From contig JACJWY010000001.1 of NCBI GenBank assembly GCA_020636955.1, positions 179,198 to 243,197 on the forward strand: DNA of 64,000 bases, written 5' to 3'. Source of the stretch: Thermoleophilales bacterium (GTDB lineage Bacteria; Actinomycetota; Thermoleophilia; Solirubrobacterales; 70-9). The notes beneath the pieces were generated by a model that saw only the letters and a program-made list of their open reading frames with translations, did not search any database and was not told where the DNA came from. This document shows positions 23,969 to 32,377 of the stretch, in pieces. Numbering within the stretch: the stretch's first letter is position 1; each line of letters begins with the position of its first letter. The translations under genes and the position numbers were made by a program.

Positions 23969-26814
23969 ACCGGATCGGCAACCTGGCCGTGGCGCTGCTC
24001 GTGACATTCGCCTGTTCGCTGGCAATCGTCTCCGGGACCGAGGCCGGCACCTTCACGATGAGGCAATGCGAGGGTGCCAAGCAACTGGATTTTCAGGGGG
24101 TGTACGGGACCGTAAACGGCAGCAGTCGGTTTGACACGGTCAGCGGGTGCAACCTAGCCGGTTCCGGCGAGCTGGGGATCTATCAGGACCGAAGCGGCAC
24201 GAAGATCACATATGGCGAAGGTGGTCAGTTCCGGTGGGATGCTCCGTCTGGTATTGAGTTGATAGGTAGCGCCTTCAGTGCGAGGCTGAACGACCAGAAC
24301 GGATTGACAGCCGAGCTTATTGGCTCAAACGGGGCAACAATTACGGACCTTGACGGGGGGATACCTCATGACGGCGAGAAGCACTCGGCAGATTGGTGGG
24401 GGACATTCAACCCACAGAATCTGGTGGTCGCGCGTGTCGTCTGCATGACGACCGCCGGTTGCGAAAACAAGACCGGAGGAGCCAAGGCCTTCATCGAGGT
24501 AAATGACATCGAGCTCACCGCCCGGGATGTCTCATCGCCGACCTTGGCTGCTTCGGGTGAACTCTGGGACTGGGCCGGTGACTCGCTCTATCACCGGGGG
24601 AATACTTCGATCACGGTCAAGGCGAATGACCAGGGTTCGGGAGTAGCGGCAGCCTGGGTTGAGGTCAACGGTTTCCGGGTCGATTTTCCGGTGGTTTCTT
24701 GTCCGGGTGACCAGGGAGCCTACGCGACCCGCTTTTCACCCTGCCCGCTTTCCTACTCCGGAACCAGGAGCATGAACACCTCGCTGGCCCCGTTTCAGGA
24801 CGGCGTGAATCTGCTTCGGCTCTGCGTCCGGGACTATGCGGACACCGAATCCGGCGCTTCGAAGACCTGTACCGCCTACCGGGCGCTGCGAGTCGACAAT
24901 CAGCCTTCCAACCCGCCGGTCGATCTCCGGTCGGACGAGGGAACCGCCTGGCAACCGGAGAACGGGTTTACGCTGCGCTGGGAGAATCCGGAGGGGCAGG
25001 TTGCCCCGGTCATTGGCGCCGTCTACCGGCTATATGACCTCGGGACGGGCCAGCTGGTCGACTCGCGGTTCTTCGGTGGCAGCGATCTGCGCGAAGCCGG
25101 GCCGGTCGAAGTGCCGGCCGTGGGCGCTTACCGGGCAGCGGTTTCACTGGTCGACGGGGCGTCGAATCTCGGTCAACCGGCCGAGACCATCCTGCGCTTT
25201 GATGATCGGCCCCCGGGCGATGTCTCCCCGCTGCCGGCCAGTGGCTGGATCTCGCGTGACGAGTTGCCGATCGAGCAGCAGGTCCAGAAGGCCGAGCCGG
25301 GTGGTCCGTCGGGAATTTCCGGCTACGCGATGAAGGTCTCCGATGCCGGTCCGGCCTCTCCCTGCGCCGGTGAAATCTGCCTCCCCCCTGAGCTCACGCT
25401 CTCCGGGGGAGCAGATCTCAGAACCGCCCCGATCGGGGGCCTCGGGGAAGGCAACCACTGGATCTCTTCGACCGCGGTTTCCGGAGCCCTCCGTTCCTCG
25501 CTCGAGCCCGGCAGCACCATGGTCAGGGTCGACCGGACGCCACCCTCCTCGTTCATCGCCGGAGTTCCGAACGGCTGGGTAAACCACCCGGTGACTGTTT
25601 CCGTATTGGCGACCGACCGGCTTTCCGGCATGCAGTCGTTGCCGGGGGACGACGGGAATCCGGTCACGGTGATCGACGCTGACAATTATGCGGAGTACAG
25701 TTCCCCCGGTGCGGCCGCCACCTTTTCGGTGGCGACCGAAGGGGTGAACAGGGTCAGCTTCTGGGCCGAGGACCTGGCCGGCAACGCCAATGACGGAAAA
25801 ACCGGTCCGGGCGGGGACCTTCACCCCGCTCCCGGCCAGGCCGTGGTCCGGATTGACATGACTCCTCCCGAGGCTCGATTCGATCCGGTGATGGATCCCC
25901 GGGATCCGGAACTGGTCCGCGTCGTCGCCGAAGATCCCGACTCGGGTGTGGCTACCGCGGCAATCGGAATCCGGCGGGCCGGCTCGAGAGCTCGATTTAC
26001 GCCGCTGCCCACATCCGGAGACGAGGGCGAGTATTTCGCCCGGATTCCCTCCGATGACCTGGCGGACGGCGCATATGAGTTGAACGTCACGGCGTCTGAT
26101 CGGGCCGGAAACCAGGCCTCCGGGAACCTCACGAATACCAGCCAGCCGATGATCGTCAACCTGCCCCTGAAAGACCCATCCAGGCTCACGGCGTCATTCG
26201 ATGGCGGCGGAAAGAGCATGCGTTCCAGGTACGGATTGCCACAGTTCGTGACCGGCCGCCTGTATGGCGAGGACGGCCCGCTGGCCGGCCAGACCTTGAG
26301 GATCGTCGAGACCTTCGCGACCGGTTCAAGGCGTCGATCCGGTACCCGAACAGCGTTCACCGATGGCGCCGGCAGGTACCGCGTAAGACTGGCTGCCGGA
26401 ACCTCCCGCAGCGTTGACGTCGTCTTCGACGGCAGCCGGAAATTCGCTCGCGCGGCCGGGGCCCGGCTTCACCTGAATGTGAAGGGAAAGGCCAGCTTCC
26501 GACTGAAGCCGGGAAAGCTCTTCAATGGCGGCACGGTCCGGATGAGAGGCTCGGTTGGATTCCGGGGTGCCCTGCCGCCGGCCAACGGCAAGCTTGTCGC
26601 GGTTCAGTACTTTGACCCCTCGCGGCGCAAGTGGCGTCCGGTCGAGGTGCTGCGAACCGGCCGTCGGGGCCGCTTCACCTACACCTACCGCTTCCGTACG
26701 GTCACTTTCCCGCAGAAGTTTCTCTTCCGGGCCAGCCTCCTGCCCGAAGCCGGCTGGCCGTACTTGCCCTCGACATCCGGGCCCCGATCGGTAATTGTTT
26801 ACCCCAAGGGCTGA
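23965..26814 (+). CDS. Large secreted Ig-like surface protein
   Basis: The 949-residue protein begins with a signal peptide (AVALLVTFACSLAIVSGTEA) and overlaps the sigma/anti-sigma gene by 4 bases (ATGA). An N-terminal Cys-containing domain of about 170 residues is followed by several Ig/cadherin-like beta domains marked by WAEDLAGNAND and ASDRAGNQASGN. A C-terminal pair of beta modules (GRLYGEDGPLAGQTLRI, GAGRYRVRLAAGTS, RGRFTYTYRFRTVTFP) is typical of actinobacterial surface proteins. No catalytic motif is visible. Coupling suggests it is controlled by, or signals to, the fused sigma factor. Bases 24100-24480 use a more mixed codon set than the rest. Confidence 0.75.
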   Translation: MNRIGNLAVALLVTFACSLAIVSGTEAGTFTMRQCEGAKQLDFQGVYGTVNGSSRFDTVSGCNLAGSGELGIYQDRSGTKITYGEGGQFRWDAPSGIELIGSAFSARLNDQNGLTAELIGSNGATITDLDGGIPHDGEKHSADWWGTFNPQNLVVARVVCMTTAGCENKTGGAKAFIEVNDIELTARDVSSPTLAASGELWDWAGDSLYHRGNTSITVKANDQGSGVAAAWVEVNGFRVDFPVVSCPGDQGAYATRFSPCPLSYSGTRSMNTSLAPFQDGVNLLRLCVRDYADTESGASKTCTAYRALRVDNQPSNPPVDLRSDEGTAWQPENGFTLRWENPEGQVAPVIGAVYRLYDLGTGQLVDSRFFGGSDLREAGPVEVPAVGAYRAAVSLVDGASNLGQPAETILRFDDRPPGDVSPLPASGWISRDELPIEQQVQKAEPGGPSGISGYAMKVSDAGPASPCAGEICLPPELTLSGGADLRTAPIGGLGEGNHWISSTAVSGALRSSLEPGSTMVRVDRTPPSSFIAGVPNGWVNHPVTVSVLATDRLSGMQSLPGDDGNPVTVIDADNYAEYSSPGAAATFSVATEGVNRVSFWAEDLAGNANDGKTGPGGDLHPAPGQAVVRIDMTPPEARFDPVMDPRDPELVRVVAEDPDSGVATAAIGIRRAGSRARFTPLPTSGDEGEYFARIPSDDLADGAYELNVTASDRAGNQASGNLTNTSQPMIVNLPLKDPSRLTASFDGGGKSMRSRYGLPQFVTGRLYGEDGPLAGQTLRIVETFATGSRRRSGTRTAFTDGAGRYRVRLAAGTSRSVDVVFDGSRKFARAAGARLHLNVKGKASFRLKPGKLFNGGTVRMRGSVGFRGALPPANGKLVAVQYFDPSRRKWRPVEVLRTGRRGRFTYTYRFRTVTFPQKFLFRASLLPEAGWPYLPSTSGPRSVIVYPKG

Positions 26815-26835
26815 CATGGCAGGGAAGGAGGCAGC

Positions 26836-27267
26836 ATGAACCGGATACCGCGTCCGTCACCGGCAATGGTCGTGGCGCTGATCGCCCTCGCGGTCGCGAT
26901 CGGGGGAACCGCGGCAGCCCTGCCCGGGAGGTTCGGGGTCGGCCGCAATGACCTGCAGAAGTCTTCGGTCGGGGCCAGGGCATTGGGCAAGATGCGGCTC
27001 GACCAGGGCGTTGTACTCAGGTCGGAGGATCCGGTCGCCGGCGACGGACTTTTCACCGAGTCGACGGGTCTGATCCACTGCCCGCCCGAAGCTCCCCTCG
27101 CCATCGACCCCTATGTCGGGGGGCTGGGGCCTGATGCTTTTGAGCTTAAGCGTGAATCTCTTCCCAATCGCTGGGGTGGCCCGGTGGGCTACAAATTCAC
27201 CATAAGCAGCGATGAGGGTCCGGATGTCGGCTACACGGTCAAGGTCAACTGCCTTCCGACCCGGTAA
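26836..27267 (+). CDS. Small membrane-anchored or secreted protein
   Basis: The 143-residue protein has an N-terminal hydrophobic helix (AMVVALIALAVAIGGTAAALP) and an outer part with VGRNDLQKSSVGARALGKM, a phrase seen in Thermoleophilia exported proteins. Two cysteines (IHCPPEAP and VKVNCLP) could form a disulfide. A GGAAGGAGG-type ribosome site precedes the ATG, 21 bases after the surface protein gene, so it belongs to the sigma/surface protein operon. It is followed by a strong hairpin. Function unknown; probably a partner of the surface protein. Confidence 0.65.
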   Translation: MNRIPRPSPAMVVALIALAVAIGGTAAALPGRFGVGRNDLQKSSVGARALGKMRLDQGVVLRSEDPVAGDGLFTESTGLIHCPPEAPLAIDPYVGGLGPDAFELKRESLPNRWGGPVGYKFTISSDEGPDVGYTVKVNCLPTR

Positions 27268-27286
27268 CCGTTTCGTCCCTTAAGGA

Positions 27287-27313
27287 CCAACGGCCCCGAG
27301 GAGGGGCCGTTGG
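27287..27313. terminator. Strong GC-rich hairpin after the sigma/surface protein operon
   Basis: CCAACGGCCCC (27287-27297) pairs perfectly over 11 bases with GGGGCCGTTGG (27303-27313) around a 5-base loop. It lies 20 bases after the stop at 27267 and faces the convergent gene ending at 27414. No T-tract follows, which is common for high-GC actinobacterial terminators. Confidence 0.75.
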
Positions 27314-27413
27314 CGAGGGAGGAGAGGTACTACATCGACTGACGAGGTTATGAGGTCAGCCGATCTTCTCCGGTTCGCCGTTCTCCAGCGGCGTCCGGGC
27401 TAAGCGGTTTGGT

Positions 27414-28028
27414 CTAGACCAGAGCCGAAAGCTGCTCCGTGACCTTGTTGACCAGTTCCTGGGCCTTCTTGCCCTGCTCGTCGGCGACCTTGCTGACGTC
27501 GGCCTGGGCCTGCTGGGCACGCTTGGTGACCTCGTTCACGCGGGCTTCGATCTGCTTGTTGACGTCCTTGTTGGTCGTCTTGACAGTCTTCTCGAAGCTC
27601 TTCCGCTGCTGGCGGACGGTCTTCTCGAGGCTCCGGCGCTGCTTGCGGGCCTGGGTGGTCGCCTTGCGACGGGTGGTGACGCCACGACGCTCGGCACGCT
27701 TCACGGTCTTGGTGAGGTCGGCACGGTAGCCCTTGACCTTCTTCTCGGCACTGGCCTGATCGGTCCAGTCCTCGATCGCCTCGGAAACGCGGTCGGCCAG
27801 GTTGAGGGCGGCGCCTACCGGCACGTCAACACCCTTCTTGGCGTACTCGACGGCGGCCTCCTGGACCTCTTCGAGGCGGCTCTTGGCGTTCTCGGCGTCA
27901 AGCTTGGCGGCGTGAACGGCCTTCTTCTCGGCCTCGGCGCGAAGCTGGGCGGCAGTGCGCGGCTTCTTCGCGGTCGACTTCTTGGCGGCGGGCTTCTTGG
28001 TGGTGGTCTTCTTCTTGGTCTCGGCCAT
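27414..28028 (-). CDS. Lysine-rich H1-like / HbhA-like protein
   Basis: The ATG at 28028 gives 204 residues; a TTG at 28037 adds three residues and sits closer to the AAAGGA ribosome site. The first 25 residues are a Lys/Thr/Ala tail (KKKTTTKKPAAKKSTAKK) like histone H1 and bacterial H1-like proteins. Then come a helical region (VDVPVGAALNLADRVSEAIEDW), a basic stretch (KRAERRGVTTRRKATTQARK) and a coiled coil to the end. It may be nucleoid-associated or, like mycobacterial HbhA, a surface or lipid-body phasin-type protein. It has an unusually elaborate upstream region with LexA-type and CRP-type boxes. Confidence 0.7.
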   Translation of the reverse strand: MAETKKKTTTKKPAAKKSTAKKPRTAAQLRAEAEKKAVHAAKLDAENAKSRLEEVQEAAVEYAKKGVDVPVGAALNLADRVSEAIEDWTDQASAEKKVKGYRADLTKTVKRAERRGVTTRRKATTQARKQRRSLEKTVRQQRKSFEKTVKTTNKDVNKQIEARVNEVTKRAQQAQADVSKVADEQGKKAQELVNKVTEQLSALV

Positions 28029-28086
28029 TGGAATCAATCAGTCCTTTGTTGTTGGAAACAGATTACTTACTTCTAAGGATGTTTGA

Positions 28087-28092
28087 AGTGTA
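28087..28092 (-). promoter_or_regulatory. -10 element TACACT for the H1-like gene
   Basis: On the reverse strand TACACT lies 58 bases before the ATG at 28028, giving a leader of about 50 bases with an AAAGGA ribosome site. The matching -35 position (28110-28115) reads AACATG, a poor consensus that lies within the LexA-type box. Confidence 0.5.
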
Positions 28093-28103
28093 GCAAGCAA
28101 ACA

Positions 28104-28117
28104 CGAACACATGTTCC
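28104..28117. promoter_or_regulatory. LexA/DinR-type SOS box
   Basis: CGAACACATGTTCC fits the Gram-positive LexA consensus CGAACRNRYGTTYC at every position (GAAC-N4-GTTC core). It overlaps the predicted -35 position of the H1-like gene, where a repressor would block RNA polymerase. The match is seen directly; binding is inferred. Confidence 0.6.
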
Positions 28118-28124
28118 TTTTCGG

Positions 28125-28140
28125 TGTGACCTCGATCACA
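28125..28140. promoter_or_regulatory. CRP-family binding site
   Basis: TGTGA-CCTCGA-TCACA is a perfect TGTGA-N6-TCACA palindrome, the consensus for CRP and its actinobacterial relatives. Its centre is about 52 bases upstream of the predicted start of transcription of the H1-like gene and 7 bases from the LexA-type box. The surrounding 28040-28180 is visibly more AT-rich than the window. Confidence 0.6.
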
Positions 28141-28291
28141 GAGCCTGGATTCCCATTGCCAAGCCAAAAAAGAGGGAGTGAATCGGCCCGCAATCGGCGT
28201 TGCAGCCAGGAATCCGGTCGATCAGATGTTCGTATAGAGGCGAACAGCCGCCCCGCGAAAGAACCGCTCCGGTGACGTTTCGCAGGCCGGT

Positions 28292-29140
28292 TCAGGCGAC
28301 CGGGCGGGCCGCGATAAGGGTGTCGAGACCTTCGCCGCTGGCTGCGACGGTGACCGGGAATCGCTCCTCGAGGGCCAGGCCGACCTCGCTCAGGCCGCCC
28401 TCGCCGAGATCGACCAGGGCCCCTGCCTCGCGGGCGATCAACTGTGCCGCGGCCACATCGACCGAACGCGAAAGGTGAGGGAAAGCGAGTCCGTCGAAGC
28501 GGCCGGCCCCGACCGAGGCGATCGATATCGCCAGTGACCCGACGCATCTGATCCGGTAGACCTTGCCGACCAGTCGCTCCAGCATCGGGACGACCTGACC
28601 GGGCTCCGAGCCTTCGATGCCGACCACCTCGAGCCCCTCCCGCGGCACCAGAGTCAGCCTCTTCTCGTTCAGATAGGCCCCCTCGCCGGACTGGGCGAGA
28701 AACTCGTCACCGGTACCGAAGTCGTACACATAGCCGAATTCCACCGCCGCCATGTTCGGGGCGGTCGCCACGGCGATCGAGAGCGAATGCTGGGGGATGG
28801 TGCGCTTGAAGTTGAGCGAACCGTCGATCGGGTCGATCACAACCCAGGCGGACCCGCCCCCGTTGAACTCGACCGTGCCCCGCTCCTCCGAGATCGCCGT
28901 AAAGGCAGCGGCACCGCTGTCGGCCAGATTCTCGAGTTCCGCGAAGATCACGTCCTCGCACATCCGGTCCAGCACCAGGGTGTGGTCTCCGCCTTCGCCG
29001 ATCCCCTCGTAGTTGTCACGCTCCTCGATCGTCTCGTACCTGTCGAAGAGCTTCTTCTGTTCCACGACGATCCGGCGACAGATCCCTGTCCAGTCGGCGT
29101 CGAGGGCGGGGTCGGCGGGGAGTTGGCTCACCCGCGACAT
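28292..29140 (-). CDS. Inositol monophosphatase family phosphatase
   Basis: The ATG at 29140 gives 282 residues; the longer in-frame extension runs antisense through the helicase gene and is discarded. Metal-binding motifs are AISEERGTVEF (Glu-Glu), VVIDPIDGSLNFKRTIP (Asp-Pro-Ile-Asp-Gly-Ser) and SRSVDVAAAQLIAREAGA (the distal Asp). These define Mg-dependent, Li-sensitive sugar phosphatases. Substrates in this family include inositol-1-phosphate, fructose-1,6-bisphosphate, histidinol phosphate and PAP. Actinobacteria need an inositol phosphatase, but specificity cannot be read here. It is divergent from the helicase-nuclease, with an inverted repeat between them. Confidence 0.85.
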   Translation of the reverse strand: MSRVSQLPADPALDADWTGICRRIVVEQKKLFDRYETIEERDNYEGIGEGGDHTLVLDRMCEDVIFAELENLADSGAAAFTAISEERGTVEFNGGGSAWVVIDPIDGSLNFKRTIPQHSLSIAVATAPNMAAVEFGYVYDFGTGDEFLAQSGEGAYLNEKRLTLVPREGLEVVGIEGSEPGQVVPMLERLVGKVYRIRCVGSLAISIASVGAGRFDGLAFPHLSRSVDVAAAQLIAREAGALVDLGEGGLSEVGLALEERFPVTVAASGEGLDTLIAARPVA

Positions 29141-29167
29141 CCTAGAGACAAAGGTTCGTTGACCAGC

Positions 29168-29205
29168 GGGTCGGATTTCCGGCGAGAATGACGGAAATCC
29201 GACCC
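29168..29205. repeat. Perfect 14-bp inverted repeat in a divergent promoter region
   Basis: GGGTCGGATTTCCG (29168-29181) is matched exactly by CGGAAATCCGACCC (29192-29205) around a 10-base loop. It lies between the phosphatase start (29140) and the helicase -10 (29237). It could be an operator for either gene, a hairpin in the phosphatase leader, or a dispersed repeat. Confidence 0.65.
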
Positions 29206-29236
29206 ACCGGAGTTGGGGACGAAACGGGGCCTCGGG

Positions 29237-29242
29237 TAACTT
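29237..29242 (+). promoter_or_regulatory. -10 element TAACTT, leaderless start for 29249
   Basis: TAACTT is followed by 6 bases and the GTG at 29249. This decides the start of the helicase-nuclease gene. Confidence 0.58.
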
Positions 29243-29248
29243 GGGGGT

Positions 29249-32200
29249 GTGAGCGATCCCGACCCCGAGACCGATGCCGGAAGAGATCCCGGTCCCGGCC
29301 GGGAACTGGTCCGAAAGCATGGCACCGGAGCGCTGCTGATTCGTGGTGGCGCCGGGACGGGCAAGAGCACAGCGCTCAGGGAAAGGGTCATTCACCTCTC
29401 CCGTCCGGAGGCTGACGACGCCGCTTCGGACCGGCCCGCGCTGGACCCTTCCCGGGTGGCGCTGATCGCCTCGACCGTTCGGACCGCAACCGCCCACCGG
29501 CTCAAACTTGAAGACGGTCTGCCCGGCCCTTACGAATCGCTTTCCGTATTTACCTGGGAGGGTCTGGCCGAGGAAATACTCCGCCACCGGCCGGTCGAGG
29601 CCGGACTCGCGCCCTCCTTCGAGGTGATCGGTGCAGCCGAGCGACTGGCGATGCTGCTGTCCCGGGTCGACGAGTTGCCGCTCCGCCACCACGAGATCCG
29701 TGGAAACCCGGCCGGCCTCCTGCGCGAGCTTCTGGTCGGGATCGACCGGGCCAAGCGGGAAGGGACCGATGGCGGTGAGCTTGCGGACCTGATCGCGATC
29801 CACGACCGGATCCTCGCGTCGGCCGACCTGCTGGACCGCAACGACCTGCCCCGGATCGCCACCGGCCTGCTGGCTGACCCGGCAATCGCGGAGGAGGCGA
29901 TCGGTCGCTTCCCCCATCTGGTTATCGACGAACTGGAAGATCTTCACCCCGCCCGGGCCGGTTTGCTGGAAAAGCTTGCCGCGGCCGGACCCGTGAGCGT
30001 GGTGGCCGCGATCGATCCCTCCCGGGCGATATACGGCCCGGGCGCGGAGCAGCGCTTTCTCGCGGCTTTCCCTCAACCCGAACAGTTCACGCTCGACGAG
30101 GCCTGGCGCATGGGCGAGGTGCGGATCAAGGCCGCCCGGGCGGCGCTCGGCAGCGGACCCTTGCCGGAAGGTGCATGGGAAGCCAGGGGCCAGACGGGCT
30201 CGGTCCGGTACTGGCGGCCGGCCTCGCCCAGGGCGGAAGCCCAGGCAGTGGCCCGGGAGGTCGAACATCAGATCGCGTCCGGAACCCCGGCCGAGGAGCT
30301 GGCGATCGCAGTGCCGGATGTGAACTCGCAGGGGGTGGCGATCGTCGGTGCCCTGGCCGAACGGGGCATCCCTGCCCGTCCGGGCGGCGGGGCAGCGCTC
30401 TTCCGTCAACCGGAGGTGCGGGACACGATCGCCTGGCTTCGGGCCCTGACCGATCCCACCGATGCCCGGGCGGTCACCCGGGCCCTGATGAGGCCGCCGA
30501 CCGAGCTGCGTTCGCTCGACCTCGCCCGGCTCACCCAGATTTCCAAACGCCGCAAGCTGGACATGGTCAGCGCCTGCGAGGCCTCGCTCGAATCTCCGCA
30601 GATGACCCCCGAGGCCCGTCAGCGGATCGAAGGCTTCCTCGGTCTCTACCGGGCGGCATCGGGTGCGCTCGACACGCGCCGGCCCGATGCATATGTGAGG
30701 CGGCTGATCGAGCGGATCGGGTTCCGTCGCCAGCGACTCTTCGCCGCCCGGCCCGAGACAGCCGAACGGCTGCTCGGACTCTCCCGGCTGGCCCAGATCG
30801 CAACCGACTTCTCACGTCGCGATCCGAACGCCTCGGTTCGGGAGTTCACCGACTTTCTGGAGGCGCTGGCCGATGGTGGTCTCGAACCGGTCGGCGGCCC
30901 GGATCTGCCCGGGGCGGGAGCGGTGCCGGTGATGAATCTCGACATGCTGAAGGGCGGGGAATGGACCCGGATCTGGGTGCTCGGCCTGGAACGACCCTTC
31001 GGGATCACCCGCAACCCCGGCCCCGGCATCGGTGACGACCAGACTCATCCCGGCGGGCCCGAGGCGGCCCGGGTCGCGGTTGCCACTGCACTCACCTCGG
31101 CCCGGGAAGAGGTCGTCCTCTCCCGCTCCGGCGAGGTTGAACCGGACCCGGTCGCGGCAATTCTCGAAGCGACCGGCGGCCTTGAAGAAATCCAGGGCGA
31201 GGAACTGTTCGGCCCGGCCGAGGATGTCGCCGCCACCTACCGGGCGATGCTCGGTGAAGTGATGGAAGCTTCCTGGAAGGCAGGCTCGGAGTTGAACGAG
31301 CCGCGGCTTGACACCGCGATCGACGTGAACCGGGCCGTGGCGAGATATCTCGAGCTGCTGAAGCTCGCTGCGCTGGCCCAGCGTGACGACGGGGCCAGCG
31401 ACGAGGAAGCGATCGCTGCGGTGAACGGGCTGCTCGCCCAGATCGCCACGCCGGAACAGCTGGCCGAACTCGACGCCTCCACTCTGGACCCTTACCTGCT
31501 CGCCCAGGAACGCGAGCGGGGTATGAGGCAGGGTCTCGCCGACTCCCGCTCCGAGCCTTCGCTGGACGCTTTCCTGCCCCGGCGGGGTGATGACCTTCGC
31601 CTCTCGGCCACCGATCTCGACATGTACCTCACCTGCCCGCTCAAGTACAAGTTCGCCCGGGTCTTCGGGATCCCGACCCCGCCGACCGTGAACATGAAGT
31701 TCGGCATCGTGATCCACAACGTGCTCCAGCGATTCCACGAGCTGGAGTTGGATGTGGGCCGGCCGGTTCCCGACGGCGAGTCCCGGCTGATGAGCTTGTT
31801 GGAGGAGGGCTGGCGCCGCGGCGGGTTCGGTGACAGCCACGACGAACTCCAGTTCCTCGACCGCGCCCGCGAGGCGATGCGGGCCTACTGGCGAAGCGAA
31901 GAGGCCTCCGATTCCGCACCGGCCTTCCTCGAGCGGCAGTTCGAGTTCAAGGTTGGCCCTCATTTCCTGCGGGGCAGGGTCGACCGGGTCGACCGCAAGC
32001 CGGACGGCGAGTTCGAGGTGATCGACTACAAGACCGGCCAGCGGATCGACTCCTCGCGCCACGGCGGTGACATCCAGCTGGCTCTCTACCGGCTCGGGGC
32101 CAGGGAAGCCTGGGGCATCGAGCCGGAAGCGGGTAGCTACTACTACGTGCTCGAGGGAGAAAAGGTCGAAGTCGAGGCCTCGCCCGATGACCGTGAACGG

Positions 32201-32323
32201 GTCGAGCGGACGGTGCTGGAAGTTGGCGAAGGAGTGCTCGGCCAGGACTTCGAGCCGCGACCCTCACCGGCGGTCTGCGGCTGGTGTGATTTCAGGCTGG
32301 TCTGCCCGGCCGCCGAAGCCTGA
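29249..32323 (+). CDS. Helicase-nuclease of the AddB/AdnA type
   Basis: The 1024-residue protein has a UvrD-like front: Walker A GGAGTGKST (33-41), Walker B LVIDELEDL near 224, DPSRAIYG, DEAWRM, MLKGGEW and VATALTSAREEVVLSR (motif VI). The back is a PD-(D/E)XK nuclease: GIVIHNVLQRFHE, GRVDRVDRK near 910 and VIDYKTGQ near 925. Four cysteines suited to a 4Fe-4S cluster frame it: CPLKYKF near 796 and CGWCDFRLVC near 1010-1019 (Cys-x2-Cys-x5-Cys). The protein would resect DNA double-strand breaks. AdnA/AddB proteins work with a partner; none is adjacent on this strand. The helicase motifs are diverged in places (no classic His in motif V). Confidence 0.85.
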   Translation: MSDPDPETDAGRDPGPGRELVRKHGTGALLIRGGAGTGKSTALRERVIHLSRPEADDAASDRPALDPSRVALIASTVRTATAHRLKLEDGLPGPYESLSVFTWEGLAEEILRHRPVEAGLAPSFEVIGAAERLAMLLSRVDELPLRHHEIRGNPAGLLRELLVGIDRAKREGTDGGELADLIAIHDRILASADLLDRNDLPRIATGLLADPAIAEEAIGRFPHLVIDELEDLHPARAGLLEKLAAAGPVSVVAAIDPSRAIYGPGAEQRFLAAFPQPEQFTLDEAWRMGEVRIKAARAALGSGPLPEGAWEARGQTGSVRYWRPASPRAEAQAVAREVEHQIASGTPAEELAIAVPDVNSQGVAIVGALAERGIPARPGGGAALFRQPEVRDTIAWLRALTDPTDARAVTRALMRPPTELRSLDLARLTQISKRRKLDMVSACEASLESPQMTPEARQRIEGFLGLYRAASGALDTRRPDAYVRRLIERIGFRRQRLFAARPETAERLLGLSRLAQIATDFSRRDPNASVREFTDFLEALADGGLEPVGGPDLPGAGAVPVMNLDMLKGGEWTRIWVLGLERPFGITRNPGPGIGDDQTHPGGPEAARVAVATALTSAREEVVLSRSGEVEPDPVAAILEATGGLEEIQGEELFGPAEDVAATYRAMLGEVMEASWKAGSELNEPRLDTAIDVNRAVARYLELLKLAALAQRDDGASDEEAIAAVNGLLAQIATPEQLAELDASTLDPYLLAQERERGMRQGLADSRSEPSLDAFLPRRGDDLRLSATDLDMYLTCPLKYKFARVFGIPTPPTVNMKFGIVIHNVLQRFHELELDVGRPVPDGESRLMSLLEEGWRRGGFGDSHDELQFLDRAREAMRAYWRSEEASDSAPAFLERQFEFKVGPHFLRGRVDRVDRKPDGEFEVIDYKTGQRIDSSRHGGDIQLALYRLGAREAWGIEPEAGSYYYVLEGEKVEVEASPDDRERVERTVLEVGEGVLGQDFEPRPSPAVCGWCDFRLVCPAAEA

Positions 32324-32377
32324 GGTCCAGCTCGCGAAACCCGCGGCCCGGCTCCAGGACCCTGAGGTGTTTGCCGG

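Noticed and set aside
27950..28025. Repetitive Lys/Thr/Ala codons as a possible DNA repeat
   Set aside because: This is the low-complexity basic tail of the H1-like protein, not a separate repeat element.
28227..28246. TGTTCG-N8-CGAACA inverted repeat upstream of the H1-like gene
   Set aside because: Half-sites resemble the LexA-type box but in opposite order, about 200 bases from the gene; too short to separate from chance.
29141..30409. Upstream extension of the inositol monophosphatase reading frame to over 700 residues
   Set aside because: The extension is antisense to the helicase-nuclease; the conserved phosphatase begins at the ATG at 29140.
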